Positions 16,674 through 24,831 of a stretch of DNA of 64,000 nt are shown here, piece by piece. Below the pieces are notes generated by a model. That model saw only the letters and a program-made list of their open reading frames with translations, was not told the origin of the DNA and did no database searches. The stretch covers positions 310,001 through 374,000 of the forward strand of contig JAEYDD010000026.1 in NCBI GenBank assembly GCA_023404095.1. Reading direction: 5' to 3'. The position numbers and the translations under genes were made by a program. The DNA is from Pseudomonadota bacterium (GTDB lineage: Bacteria > Pseudomonadota > Alphaproteobacteria > Rhizobiales > Rhizobiaceae). Position 1 is the first letter of the stretch, and each line of letters begins with the position of its first letter.

Positions 16674-17318
16674 GTGCTGAGTTGGTTTCGCGCCTTGATG
16701 CCCCGGGAAGACCGGTTCTTCGATATGTTCGACGCGCATGCGAAAACGGTGGTCGGAGCAGCGGAGGCGCTGGAGAAGGTTCTCGCCGGAGGCCCTGAAT
16801 TAGAGAAGCACTGCGATCGCATCGTCGAACTCGAGGACAAGGCCGACCACATCACTGCCGAAGTGTTGCTGGCCGTTCGCAAGAGCTTCATCACGCCATT
16901 TGACCGTGGCGACATCAAGGACCTCATCCAGTCGCTCGATGACGCCATCGACATGATGCACAAGACCGTCAAGACCATCCGGCTGTTCGAGCAGAAGAGC
17001 TTTGATCCGGTCATGCAGGAGATGGGTGCGATCATCGTCAAGGCAGCCCATCTGGTGAGTGAAGCGATACCGCAGCTCAACAAGATCGGCACGAATGCGC
17101 CTCGCCTCAATGCGATTGCCGAAGAGGTGATGCGTATCGAGGGACGGGCCGACGAGCTGCATGAAAAAGGCCTGAAGGACCTGTTCCAGCGCCACGGCGC
17201 GTCCAATCCGATGGCCTACATGATCGGCAGCGAACTCTACGGCGAGCTGGAAAAAGTCGTGGACCGGTTCGAAGACGTGGCCAATGAAATCAGCGGCATC
17301 GTGATCGAGAACGTCTGA
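16674..17318 (+). CDS. DUF47/PhoU-like phosphate transport accessory protein
   Basis: About 214 residues, mainly alpha-helical. It contains LMPREDRFFDMFDAHAKTVV at the start and IRLFEQKSFDPVMQEMG in the middle, the pattern of the DUF47 (PhoU-related) family encoded before Pit in rhizobia (S. meliloti OrfA). The ATG at 16659 touches the PHO box, so the GTG at 16674, with GGGAAAA upstream, is preferred; the ATG at 16698 is also possible. Its stop overlaps the pit start (TGATG), so the two are co-translated and the protein probably modulates Pit. Confidence 0.85.
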   Translation: MLSWFRALMPREDRFFDMFDAHAKTVVGAAEALEKVLAGGPELEKHCDRIVELEDKADHITAEVLLAVRKSFITPFDRGDIKDLIQSLDDAIDMMHKTVKTIRLFEQKSFDPVMQEMGAIIVKAAHLVSEAIPQLNKIGTNAPRLNAIAEEVMRIEGRADELHEKGLKDLFQRHGASNPMAYMIGSELYGELEKVVDRFEDVANEISGIVIENV

Positions 17319-18328
17319 TGGACGCCACCCTCGCCCTGCCTCTGCTGGTGGCGCTCATCGGCATCGCCCTGCTGTTTGACTTCCTGAACGGGTTGCATGA
17401 CGCGGCGAACTCGATCGCCACGATCGTCTCCACCCGGGTGCTGCGGCCGCAATATGCGGTGATGTGGGCCGCCTTCTTCAACTTCATCGCCTTTCTGTTC
17501 TTCGGGCTGCATGTCGCAGAGACGATCGGCCGTGGGATCATCGATCCCGCGATCGTCTCCCCTGCCGTGATCTTCTCCGCCCTAATCGGCGCGATCATCT
17601 GGAACGTCGTCACCTGGCTGTTCGGCATTCCGTCCAGTTCCTCGCACGCGCTGATCGGGGGGCTCGTGGGCGCGGGGCTCGCCAGAAGCGGCTTTGATTC
17701 CATCGTCCTGTCCGGTGTGCTGAAGACGGTCGGCGCGATCTTCATGTCGCCTGCCATCGGCTTCTTTCTGGCGCTGATGCTTGTGCTGCTCGTCTCCTGG
17801 GTCTGCGTGCGCCAGACACCGTTTGCGGTCGACAAGAGCTTTCGTGGGCTGCAATTCATTTCCGCCTCGCTCTATTCGCTCGGGCACGGCGGCAACGACG
17901 CGCAGAAGACGATGGGCATCATTGCCGTCCTGCTATATTCGCAAGGCCATCTGGGATCCGAATTCTATGTCCCCTTCTGGGTAGTGATTACCTGCCAGGC
18001 GGCGATTGCGCTTGGCACGCTGTTCGGGGGCTGGCGCATCGTCCACACCATGGGTTCGAAGATCACCAAGCTCAACCCGATGCAGGGCTTCTGCGCAGAG
18101 ACCGGCGGCGCCATCACTCTCTTCGCCGCCACCTGGCTCGGCATTCCCGTTTCGACGACGCACACGATCACGGGTGCGATCATCGGCGTCGGTGCTGCGC
18201 GCCGGGTCTCCGCCGTGCGCTGGGGCCTTGCCGGAAACATCGTCGTCGCCTGGTTCGTCACCCTGCCGGCTGCAGCCGTCGTATCCGCCCTCACCTATTG
18301 GATGGTCGGCGTCTTCGGCGGCCACTGA
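17318..18328 (+). CDS. pit: low-affinity inorganic phosphate transporter Pit
   Basis: A 336-residue membrane protein with about ten to eleven hydrophobic segments and the two duplicated PF01384 signatures. These are GLHDAANSIATIVSTRVL near residue 28 and GHGGNDAQKTMGII near residue 189, each followed by a SSSHALIGG or STTHTITGA repeat. Pit exchanges metal-phosphate for protons. The PHO box and the DUF47 partner give the expected control by PhoB. Confidence 0.93.
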   Translation: MDATLALPLLVALIGIALLFDFLNGLHDAANSIATIVSTRVLRPQYAVMWAAFFNFIAFLFFGLHVAETIGRGIIDPAIVSPAVIFSALIGAIIWNVVTWLFGIPSSSSHALIGGLVGAGLARSGFDSIVLSGVLKTVGAIFMSPAIGFFLALMLVLLVSWVCVRQTPFAVDKSFRGLQFISASLYSLGHGGNDAQKTMGIIAVLLYSQGHLGSEFYVPFWVVITCQAAIALGTLFGGWRIVHTMGSKITKLNPMQGFCAETGGAITLFAATWLGIPVSTTHTITGAIIGVGAARRVSAVRWGLAGNIVVAWFVTLPAAAVVSALTYWMVGVFGGH

Positions 18329-18686
18329 GCCTCGGTTTCCGGTTGTGACCTTTCCGTTTCCACAATCGCTCCCGACAGGCGCAGAACCGGGCGGAGCGCA
18401 TGGTCGCGCCCGCCCCGACCGCAAAGCCTTGCCAAGATCGCGTGCTGGCCGAGCAAGAAGGGAGGGCCACCATTGCAGGTAAGGCGCATCTTTGATTCCG
18501 CTATCTTTTCGCGCCTAGTTGATGAATAATGAGCGTTACGAGTTATTTATTTCGTGAGCATTGCCTGCCGCAGCGGTGGCGTGAAAACTATGCTTAGAGT
18601 GGCGCGTCCGAGCGTGCACTCCAATCCGACATTGCAGTCAGAGACAGTTGAAATTCCCGATACTGAAGCATGGAGGGCTGAGGATC
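18329..18686. other. non-coding gap between pit and the DUF3300 gene
   Basis: About 360 bp. I see no gene, strong terminator or known RNA. An AT-rich stretch at 18520-18560 could hold the promoter for the DUF3300 and DUF2950 pair. Confidence 0.5.
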
Positions 18687-20120
18687 ATGGGCTTCGACAA
18701 GTTTTCTCGTCAATTTCTGTCCGGCCTCGCAGTCGGCATGCTGCTGGTAGGGGCCGCCAGTCTGGGTTGGGTCGATCCCGTCTCCGCGCAAACTCAGGCT
18801 GCAGCGACATCTCCGGCGCAAGATCAGGCACAGGAACAGGAGCCTGACCTTCTCACCGAGGACGAACTGGAAATCCTGGTCGCGCGGATCGCGCTCTACC
18901 CCGACGAACTGGTGGCACTGGTCAGTTCGGCATCACTCTACCCGCTTCAGATCGTCGAGGGCGAGCGTTTTCTCGACCAGAAGAAGACGAACAAGGATCT
19001 TCAGCCCAAGGAAAGCTGGGACGACAGCATTATATCGCTCTTGAACTATCCAGACATCGTCACGATGATGAGCGACGATCTGGACTGGACCCAGTCGCTC
19101 GGCAGTGCGCTGGCCTATCAGCAAAAGGACGTGCTGATGGCGATTCAGACGCTGCGCGACAAGGCGGTTGCGGACGGTGTCATCAAGACGGACGACAAGG
19201 TCAAGGTCGTCAGTCAGGGCGACAACGTCATCATCCAGGCGGCCGACCCCGAAAGGATCTACGTACCGAAGTACGAGCCCCAGATGCTCTATGAGCCGGG
19301 CTATGCGCAGGCACCGATCACCTACTACGACGAGCCCTATCCCAACTATTACTATCCGTCCGCTCCCTATTTCGCCGCTGCCGTCACTGGCGCTGCGATC
19401 TGGGCGGCGGCCGTCGACTGGGACGACTGGGGCGTCTGGGGCGGCCGCTGGAACGGCGACGTCGATATCGACTGCGACAAGTGCTTCAACGACATCGATA
19501 TCGATCGCGACAAGTTCAAGATGAACGATGTGGACTGGAAAAACATCGACCGGTCAAAGATCAAGTTCGACAAGAACCAGCTGGCCAATGTCGATCGCAA
19601 TCGCCTCAAGAACGAGTTCCAGGGAAATCGTGACAACAACCTTGCAAACCGGGCCAAGGACGTACGCCGAAATGGTGGCGAGCGGGCGGCAAACCGTGGC
19701 GGAAAGGTCTCCGTCGATGATATCCGCAAAAGCAAGGTTGACGCGAACCGGGCACGGCAAGGGGCGGCAAACATAGACCGGGGGAACGCCGGCAAGGCGG
19801 TTGCGGCCCGCAAGGACGGTGCAGGGGCCGCCAATCGATCAGGCGGGGCGGCGGCAGGCAAAAAGATCGCGGGCGCCAAGTCGCAGAACGTCAACCGCAA
19901 GGCGAGCAAGCCGCGGCCGGGCGGTCAGGTCCAGAAGCGCTCGGGCGGCAAGCCGTCTGCGATCGGCAATGTCGGCAATGGTCGCAAGGCGCAGGTTTCA
20001 TCCAATCGCGGCCGGCAATCGATGTCCGGCGGCGGACATCGTCGACCGCAAGCCAGCGGCGGGCATCGACGACCGCCCGGGGGTGGCGGACATCGCGGTG
20101 GCGGCGGCCGCCGCCGTTAA
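18687..20120 (+). CDS. DUF3300 exported protein with low-complexity basic tail
   Basis: About 477 residues from the ATG at 18687, preceded by GAGGG. A signal peptide ends near PVSAQT. The DUF3300 region follows, with DELEILVARIALYPDELVAL and LYPLQIVEGERFL. A tyrosine-rich segment (about residues 210-240) and an Asp/Asn-rich stretch with DIDxD-type repeats (about residues 255-320) come next. The end is a long Arg/Gly/Asn/His-rich tail. The tail is disordered and strongly basic, which may bind nucleic acid, lipopolysaccharide or other envelope polyanions. The function is unknown. The next gene, a DUF2950 protein, is its usual partner. Confidence 0.8.
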   Translation: MGFDKFSRQFLSGLAVGMLLVGAASLGWVDPVSAQTQAAATSPAQDQAQEQEPDLLTEDELEILVARIALYPDELVALVSSASLYPLQIVEGERFLDQKKTNKDLQPKESWDDSIISLLNYPDIVTMMSDDLDWTQSLGSALAYQQKDVLMAIQTLRDKAVADGVIKTDDKVKVVSQGDNVIIQAADPERIYVPKYEPQMLYEPGYAQAPITYYDEPYPNYYYPSAPYFAAAVTGAAIWAAAVDWDDWGVWGGRWNGDVDIDCDKCFNDIDIDRDKFKMNDVDWKNIDRSKIKFDKNQLANVDRNRLKNEFQGNRDNNLANRAKDVRRNGGERAANRGGKVSVDDIRKSKVDANRARQGAANIDRGNAGKAVAARKDGAGAANRSGGAAAGKKIAGAKSQNVNRKASKPRPGGQVQKRSGGKPSAIGNVGNGRKAQVSSNRGRQSMSGGGHRRPQASGGHRRPPGGGGHRGGGGRRR

Positions 20121-20143
20121 GGACACGCATCCAGGAGGCGACG

Positions 20144-21109
20144 ATGTGGAAGAATGCGCGTGACGGAATCGCTCTCTCGATTGTCGGGGCGATCGTTGTT
20201 GGCGGGGCTTTGCTCCCGACGGCGACATTTGGGCAGGTGGCGAACGAGAATATTCCTCTGACAGACTACGCATCGGTGCAGGACCCGCCCCAATTCGACA
20301 CCGTGGAGCAGGCGGTCGACGCTTTCAAGTCTGCCGTGAATGACGGCGGCTTCGATCAACTGGCCGAGCTTCTCGGCCTCGACCCGGCAAAGGCAAAGGC
20401 CAGTCAAGGCGCCATGGATACGTTTGCCGATATCCAGGCCGGTGTGAGCGAACAGGTGATCGTCGTAGACAAAGGCGTCGACAAGATCATCGAGATCGGG
20501 AAGATGCTGTGGCCCCTGCCCTTCCCTCTGGTCAAGCATGACGACGGCAAGTGGGGCTTTGACACCTATGCGGGCCTCGAAGAGATCGCGGACCGTCATG
20601 TCGGCGAGAACGAGTTGCAGACGATCGACACGCTGAAGGCCTATGTCGATGCGCAGGAGGACTATGCCTCCGAAGACCGCGACGGCGACGGCGTGCTCGA
20701 ATATGCGCAAAAGGTCGTTAGCAGCGAGGGCATGAAGGACGGGCTCTATTGGCCGTTGGAGCAAGGCGACGGCGAAGAGAGTCCGGCAGGACCGGCGCTT
20801 GCTGATGGCGATGCGCTCGAGAAGGCCAAGGCGGGGGAAGGCTATCACGGCTATCGATACCGTATCTTGACCGGCCAGGGCGACAACATCGCCGGCGGAA
20901 AGTATGATTATGTCATCAACGGCAACATGATTGCCGGTCACGCTATCGTGGCCTGGCCTGTCCAATACGGCATCACCGGCGTGAAGACGTTCCTCGTCAA
21001 CAAGAACGGCATCATCTACGAGGCCGATCTCGGCGAGAACACGGCGCAGATCGCATCTCGGATCCGCACCTTCAATCCGAACGACGAGTGGGATATCGTC
21101 AGCGACTAG
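20144..21109 (+). CDS. DUF2950 exported protein
   Basis: A 321-residue protein with a signal peptide (hydrophobic residues about 10-28, cleavage near TFGQV). The DUF2950 pattern includes FDTVEQAVDAFKSAVNDGG, WGFDTYAGLEEIADRHVGEN and a final GEDTAQI-like segment. GGAGGCGACG precedes the ATG. It lies 23 bp after the DUF3300 gene. The two families recur as neighbours in proteobacteria; the role is unknown, with the cell envelope the likely site. Confidence 0.82.
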   Translation: MWKNARDGIALSIVGAIVVGGALLPTATFGQVANENIPLTDYASVQDPPQFDTVEQAVDAFKSAVNDGGFDQLAELLGLDPAKAKASQGAMDTFADIQAGVSEQVIVVDKGVDKIIEIGKMLWPLPFPLVKHDDGKWGFDTYAGLEEIADRHVGENELQTIDTLKAYVDAQEDYASEDRDGDGVLEYAQKVVSSEGMKDGLYWPLEQGDGEESPAGPALADGDALEKAKAGEGYHGYRYRILTGQGDNIAGGKYDYVINGNMIAGHAIVAWPVQYGITGVKTFLVNKNGIIYEADLGENTAQIASRIRTFNPNDEWDIVSD

Positions 21110-21268
21110 AACGTCTCACCTCTCCCGGCAGGTCGAGCTCCTCGGAGAGCGGGCGGTCTTTCGCGCTTTTTGCGCATGTGGTTCTCGAAAGGGCTGCGCG
21201 CTTCTTTGAAAAAGCGTGGCCATGCCTTGCGCCGTCATTGCAGTTCGTTCGATCAAACTCTGCCGCCG

Positions 21269-21283
21269 TAACTTGATGTTATG
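21269..21283 (+). promoter_or_regulatory. operator-like palindrome upstream of aroE1 (copy 1)
   Basis: TAACTTGATGTTATG lies about 110 bp before the aroE1 ATG. It matches 14 of 15 bases of a site upstream of the ABC importer at 24623. The core TAACNTGATGTTA is an inverted repeat with one mismatched pair here. No other copy was noticed in the window. Confidence 0.45.
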
Positions 21284-21392
21284 ATTGCTGCAAACTGGGT
21301 ATTTGCCGTTAAGCGATAATTCGGAAATGCTGCTTTTGACCCTGCTGTCGGCAAAGCCTGACCTTACGCGCAGGGGGAGGAAAGGGCAGCCC

Positions 21393-22223
21393 ATGACTGA
21401 AACCATCCGCCTCGGTCTGGTGGGCGACAACATTGCAAAGTCGCTGTCTCCGCGCCTCCATGTGCTGGCCGCCGCGCAGAACGGATGCCATGTCGTCTAC
21501 GACCGGCTGATGCCCGCCGAACACGGCAAGACGTTCGAGGCGCTGTTCGACGAGGTGGCCGCTGGCGGTTATCGGGGCGTGAACATCACCTACCCCTACA
21601 AGGAGAATGCCGCCGCGCGGGTTAAAATCGATGATCCGCTTGTCGCCGCCATCGGCGCCGTCAATACCGTGTTGTTCGATGAGGGTGGGCCGCACGGCTT
21701 CAACACCGACTATTCCGGGTTCATTGCCGCCTACCGACGCATTCGAGGCGAAGCCCTGCCCGGTGCAGTGCTGATGCTCGGTGCGGGTGGGGTCGGCAAG
21801 GCGATTGCCTTTGCCCTTGTGGCGCTCGGCCTTCGCGAAATTCGCATCGTCGAGCGTGACGTGCCACGAGCCGAAGCGCTGGCGCAGGCTCTGAAGGCTG
21901 CGTGTCCCGATTTGCTGACGAAAACGGGCCCGGATGCGGCCGTCCTTGCCAGGGGCGTGGCCGGGCTGGTCAACTGCACGCCGGTCGGCATGGTCGGCCA
22001 TGAGGGCACGCCGCTCGCGCGCGCAGCCATGGTCGGCACGCAATGGGCTTTCGACGCGGTCTACACGCCGCCGGAGACGCAGTTCCTGCAGGATGCGGCC
22101 GCGGAAGGTCTGCAGGTCATATCCGGCTACGAACTCTTTGTCGGTCAGGGTGTCGATGCCTGGCGTATCTTTACCGGCCTGCCCGTCGATGAGGCGCGAC
22201 TGCGCGCTGCATTGGCTGGCTGA
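21393..22223 (+). CDS. shikimate dehydrogenase family protein AroE1
   Basis: About 276 residues from the ATG at 21393, with GGGGGAGGAAAGGG upstream. It has the full AroE set: SLSP for substrate binding near residue 17, the catalytic lysine in NITYPYKEN, NTDYSGF with the catalytic Asp, the nucleotide motif GAGGVGKA and NCTPVGM. It should interconvert 3-dehydroshikimate and shikimate, or act on quinate. The housekeeping aroE of rhizobia is elsewhere, next to dnaQ and coaE. This copy, in an accessory setting beside an uptake system with a shared upstream palindrome, is therefore probably catabolic. Confidence 0.85.
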   Translation: MTETIRLGLVGDNIAKSLSPRLHVLAAAQNGCHVVYDRLMPAEHGKTFEALFDEVAAGGYRGVNITYPYKENAAARVKIDDPLVAAIGAVNTVLFDEGGPHGFNTDYSGFIAAYRRIRGEALPGAVLMLGAGGVGKAIAFALVALGLREIRIVERDVPRAEALAQALKAACPDLLTKTGPDAAVLARGVAGLVNCTPVGMVGHEGTPLARAAMVGTQWAFDAVYTPPETQFLQDAAAEGLQVISGYELFVGQGVDAWRIFTGLPVDEARLRAALAG

Positions 22224-22265
22224 AGCGCTGCTGATTCTGGCTTGCCACCCGCAATGCGAAGCTGC

Positions 22266-23333
22266 TCAACCGCTGAGGTCCAGCGGAGAGAGGTCAACAG
22301 CCACGGCACATCCGCTCTCTGCTGCCGCGCGAATGGCATCCAGTACGATCAGATTGGCCGTTGCGTCGCGCGCCGATACCAGCGGCGTTCCGCCTTCCCT
22401 GATCAGATTGCCGAAGTGCTGGAGTTGCTCCTCGTAAGGATCGGCCGCCTCCACTGCGAGAATCGTCGGCCGCAGGCGACGCGTCCAGTCCGGCTCGCCC
22501 TCCGGCTCCCACAGCGTCAGGTCCGGGAGGGACAGTCCTGCCCGGCTTCCTGCGTAGTGGTGGGCGGTCACCGGATGAGCCGGGAAGCGGACGGTGTTCT
22601 CGCCCGCAGTCAGATCCCAGGCCCAGGGGCCCGTTGCGGCATCCGAGATGCACAGTGTCGCCAGGCCGCCGTTCGCAAAGGTTAGCGCGACGGCGGCGGT
22701 GTCCTCGACGGCGAAGCCGCGCTGGCCGTTGCTGGCGATCGCCTGTACCGTGGAGACTTCCCCGAAGAAATGCCGAAGCAGATCGATTTCGTGGACGAGG
22801 TTGATCAGCAGCGGTCCCCCTGCCCCCGGCGTACGGCGCCAGGCCGCCTCGAAATAGGAGGGCGGCTTGGCGAGTGAGCAGGTGACGGTGGCCATCACGA
22901 GATTGCCGAGCCGGCCGGCTCGTATGGCTTCGTGCGCCTTGCGGATGATTGGGTTGTGTCGGCGATGATGGCCGACCAGAAGAGGCCTGCCGGTCCGCTC
23001 GGCGATTTCGATCAGCTTGAGGGCGGAGGTGAGGCTCTCGGCCACCGGCTTCTCCAGCAGCACGGGGATTCCCGCTTGCAGAAGGGCTTCGGAGATTGGC
23101 AAATGGGTCTCGTTTGGCGTTGCGACGATGGCCGCATCGGCAACGCCCGCATCGATCAGCGCTGCCGCGTCCGGCACGCAGGGCACGCCGAGCGATTGGG
23201 CCAGAGCCGCGCCGGAGGGCGCGGGATCGACGATTGCCGCAAGATGTTGACCCTCTATCCGGGCCAGCGTGTCGATATGTGTGCGTCCGATGGCGCCGGC
23301 ACCGATTACTGCCACACCGATTGATCCAGTCAT
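22266..23333 (-). CDS. Gfo/Idh/MocA-family NAD(P)-dependent oxidoreductase
   Basis: A 355-residue protein with the Rossmann motif VIGAGAIGRTH near residue 9, the family motif LLEKPVAES with the EKP lysine near residue 95, and a C-terminal alpha/beta domain with a likely catalytic histidine in NLVHEIDLLRHFFG. Members oxidise sugars, inositols or other polyols. In this setting a hydroxylated cyclohexane carboxylate such as quinate is an attractive substrate, since inositol dehydrogenase-like enzymes act on ring alcohols. That is an inference. It is divergent from the epimerase-like gene, and a GAATGTCATTC palindrome sits between them. Confidence 0.82.
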   Translation of the reverse strand: MTGSIGVAVIGAGAIGRTHIDTLARIEGQHLAAIVDPAPSGAALAQSLGVPCVPDAAALIDAGVADAAIVATPNETHLPISEALLQAGIPVLLEKPVAESLTSALKLIEIAERTGRPLLVGHHRRHNPIIRKAHEAIRAGRLGNLVMATVTCSLAKPPSYFEAAWRRTPGAGGPLLINLVHEIDLLRHFFGEVSTVQAIASNGQRGFAVEDTAAVALTFANGGLATLCISDAATGPWAWDLTAGENTVRFPAHPVTAHHYAGSRAGLSLPDLTLWEPEGEPDWTRRLRPTILAVEAADPYEEQLQHFGNLIREGGTPLVSARDATANLIVLDAIRAAAESGCAVAVDLSPLDLSG

Positions 23334-23400
23334 GATATCCTCCCTGATCCGCCCTGAGGCTACCAGAGCAGTGACGATAGTGGAATTAAAGTTTATTATT

Positions 23401-23411
23401 GAATGTCATTC
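23401..23411. promoter_or_regulatory. GAATGnCATTC operator, site A
   Basis: GAATGTCATTC is a perfect 5-1-5 inverted repeat in an AT-rich context (attattgaatgtcattctat), 68 bp from the Gfo/Idh start. A related half-site, TGGAATT, occurs at 23381. The same palindrome or close variants occur at 39299, 44447, 44465 and 46109, always at promoters of the island. Confidence 0.55.
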
Positions 23412-23574
23412 TATTTTTTGCAATATTGACCCGCGCCGGCCCGATGCCTGCGCCATTTTGGGAGGACTGCTGAATGGGAGCCGTGTGGGCGACAACGGTA
23501 TGTGCACTTCATACCGCGCATAGTCCGGCTTGCGCCTGCGTGTGGGCGGGCGCGATGCATCGGGACTGGCCCGC

Positions 23575-24474
23575 ATGAGCCGGATCCTCCTCACCGGCGG
23601 CACAGGTTTCGTCGGCTTGCGGACGATTGCTGCGTTGCATCGTGCCGGTCACGGCATCCGCGTGTTCGACCTGGCGCCGAAGCCGGATCGCCTTCCTTTA
23701 TGCTCCGATATCGAGGTCGTTACCGGCGACATTACCGACATGGCGGCCGTTCTCGCTGCGGCAAGCGGTTGCACCGGTATCGTCCACCTCGCCGGCCTTA
23801 TGACTGCCGACTGCGCCAGGGATCCTCTGCTCGGAGCGCGCGTCAACCTGATTGGCAGCCTCACTGTATTCGAAGCAGCAAAGGCAGCAGGTCTTCCCGT
23901 GGCCTATCTGAGCACCGCTGGCGTCTTCGGGCCGGAGGATCCGGTCCATCCGAGCCCGATGACCATCTACGGCGCGACCAAGCTCGCGGTCGAAGGTGCT
24001 GCACGGGCCTTCAACCTCGATCATGGCGTGACCAGTCTCGGCTTGCGACCCTATATCATTTATGGGCCTGGCATCAGCGCAGGAATTGCGGCCGGTCCGT
24101 CGATCGCCATCGCCGCCGCAGCCCGTAGGGAGCCTGCCGAAATCCGTTTCTCCGGCCGCGTGGGTTTTGTCCATGTGGACGATGTTGCGCGTATGCTGGC
24201 TGCTGCAATGTCGGTGCCGCTGAGGGGCGCAACCGTCGTGACCATGGCGGGGGAAACGGCGGACATGACAGATTTCGTCTCCGAGCTTCATCGCCAGACT
24301 GGATGGTCGGATGTTGCCATCAGTGGCGATCCGCTGCGCATTCCCGCTACTCTCGCCTCCGATCCTGTTCCCGATTTTCTGGGCTCTCAGCCCGTGACCG
24401 GCATAGCTGACGGAATTGAAAGGTCGCTCGCTGAACTGCGGCAGATTTCCGGCAAGGAATCGTCCAATGTTTAG
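23575..24474 (+). CDS. NAD-dependent epimerase/dehydratase family protein (extended SDR)
   Basis: About 299 residues from the ATG at 23575, giving the normal N-terminus ILLTGGTGFVGLRTIAALH. The extended-SDR features are VVTGDITDMAAV, the catalytic Ser/Thr region YLSTAGVFGPEDP and the active site YGATKLAVE. The fold converts nucleotide sugars or, in catabolic variants, oxidises sugar acids; the substrate cannot be read from sequence. The start has no clear ribosome site. It is divergent from the Gfo/Idh gene across site A. Confidence 0.8.
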   Translation: MSRILLTGGTGFVGLRTIAALHRAGHGIRVFDLAPKPDRLPLCSDIEVVTGDITDMAAVLAAASGCTGIVHLAGLMTADCARDPLLGARVNLIGSLTVFEAAKAAGLPVAYLSTAGVFGPEDPVHPSPMTIYGATKLAVEGAARAFNLDHGVTSLGLRPYIIYGPGISAGIAAGPSIAIAAAARREPAEIRFSGRVGFVHVDDVARMLAAAMSVPLRGATVVTMAGETADMTDFVSELHRQTGWSDVAISGDPLRIPATLASDPVPDFLGSQPVTGIADGIERSLAELRQISGKESSNV

Positions 24475-24831
24475 TGACCATCGTCCATTTTCCGGATGCA
24501 GGCGGCGTGATTTCTTCGAGGATCGAAGGAGGAGCAGGGCCAGCGCTTTTCAGGTCGCGATTGCCGTCGACCCGAACGCTTCGATGCCAATGTGTGGATT
24601 TGCCGGAATGGCGGCTGCCACTTAACATGATGTTATGCAAATAGCCCAATCGGTATTCGTCAACACGCCATCTGCGCCGATATAGTGACACAAGTTGTCC
24701 AGGATGGTGGAGAGTATCGACTGAAAAGAAATCGCGGCGCCGGGAGGAGATCGAGGCCGCCGCGTCCCGAGAAGCAGACCACTGGCCTGCCCATCGGATT
24801 GTCAGCAATGATCATTAAAGGGAGGAACGCA
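24475..24831. other. promoter region of the branched-chain-type ABC operon
   Basis: About 360 bp with no gene. It holds the palindrome at 24623 and the strong ribosome site GGGAGGAACG before 24832. Confidence 0.5.
24623..24637 (+). promoter_or_regulatory. operator-like palindrome upstream of the ABC importer (copy 2)
   Basis: TAACATGATGTTATG; TAACAT-G-ATGTTA is a perfect 6-1-6 inverted repeat about 195 bp before the binding-protein ATG. It differs at one base from the copy upstream of aroE1 at 21269. Confidence 0.5.

Noticed and set aside
24685..24831. 49-residue extension of the binding-protein gene
   Set aside because: It is basic and lacks similarity; the signal peptide begins at 24832 after a strong ribosome site.
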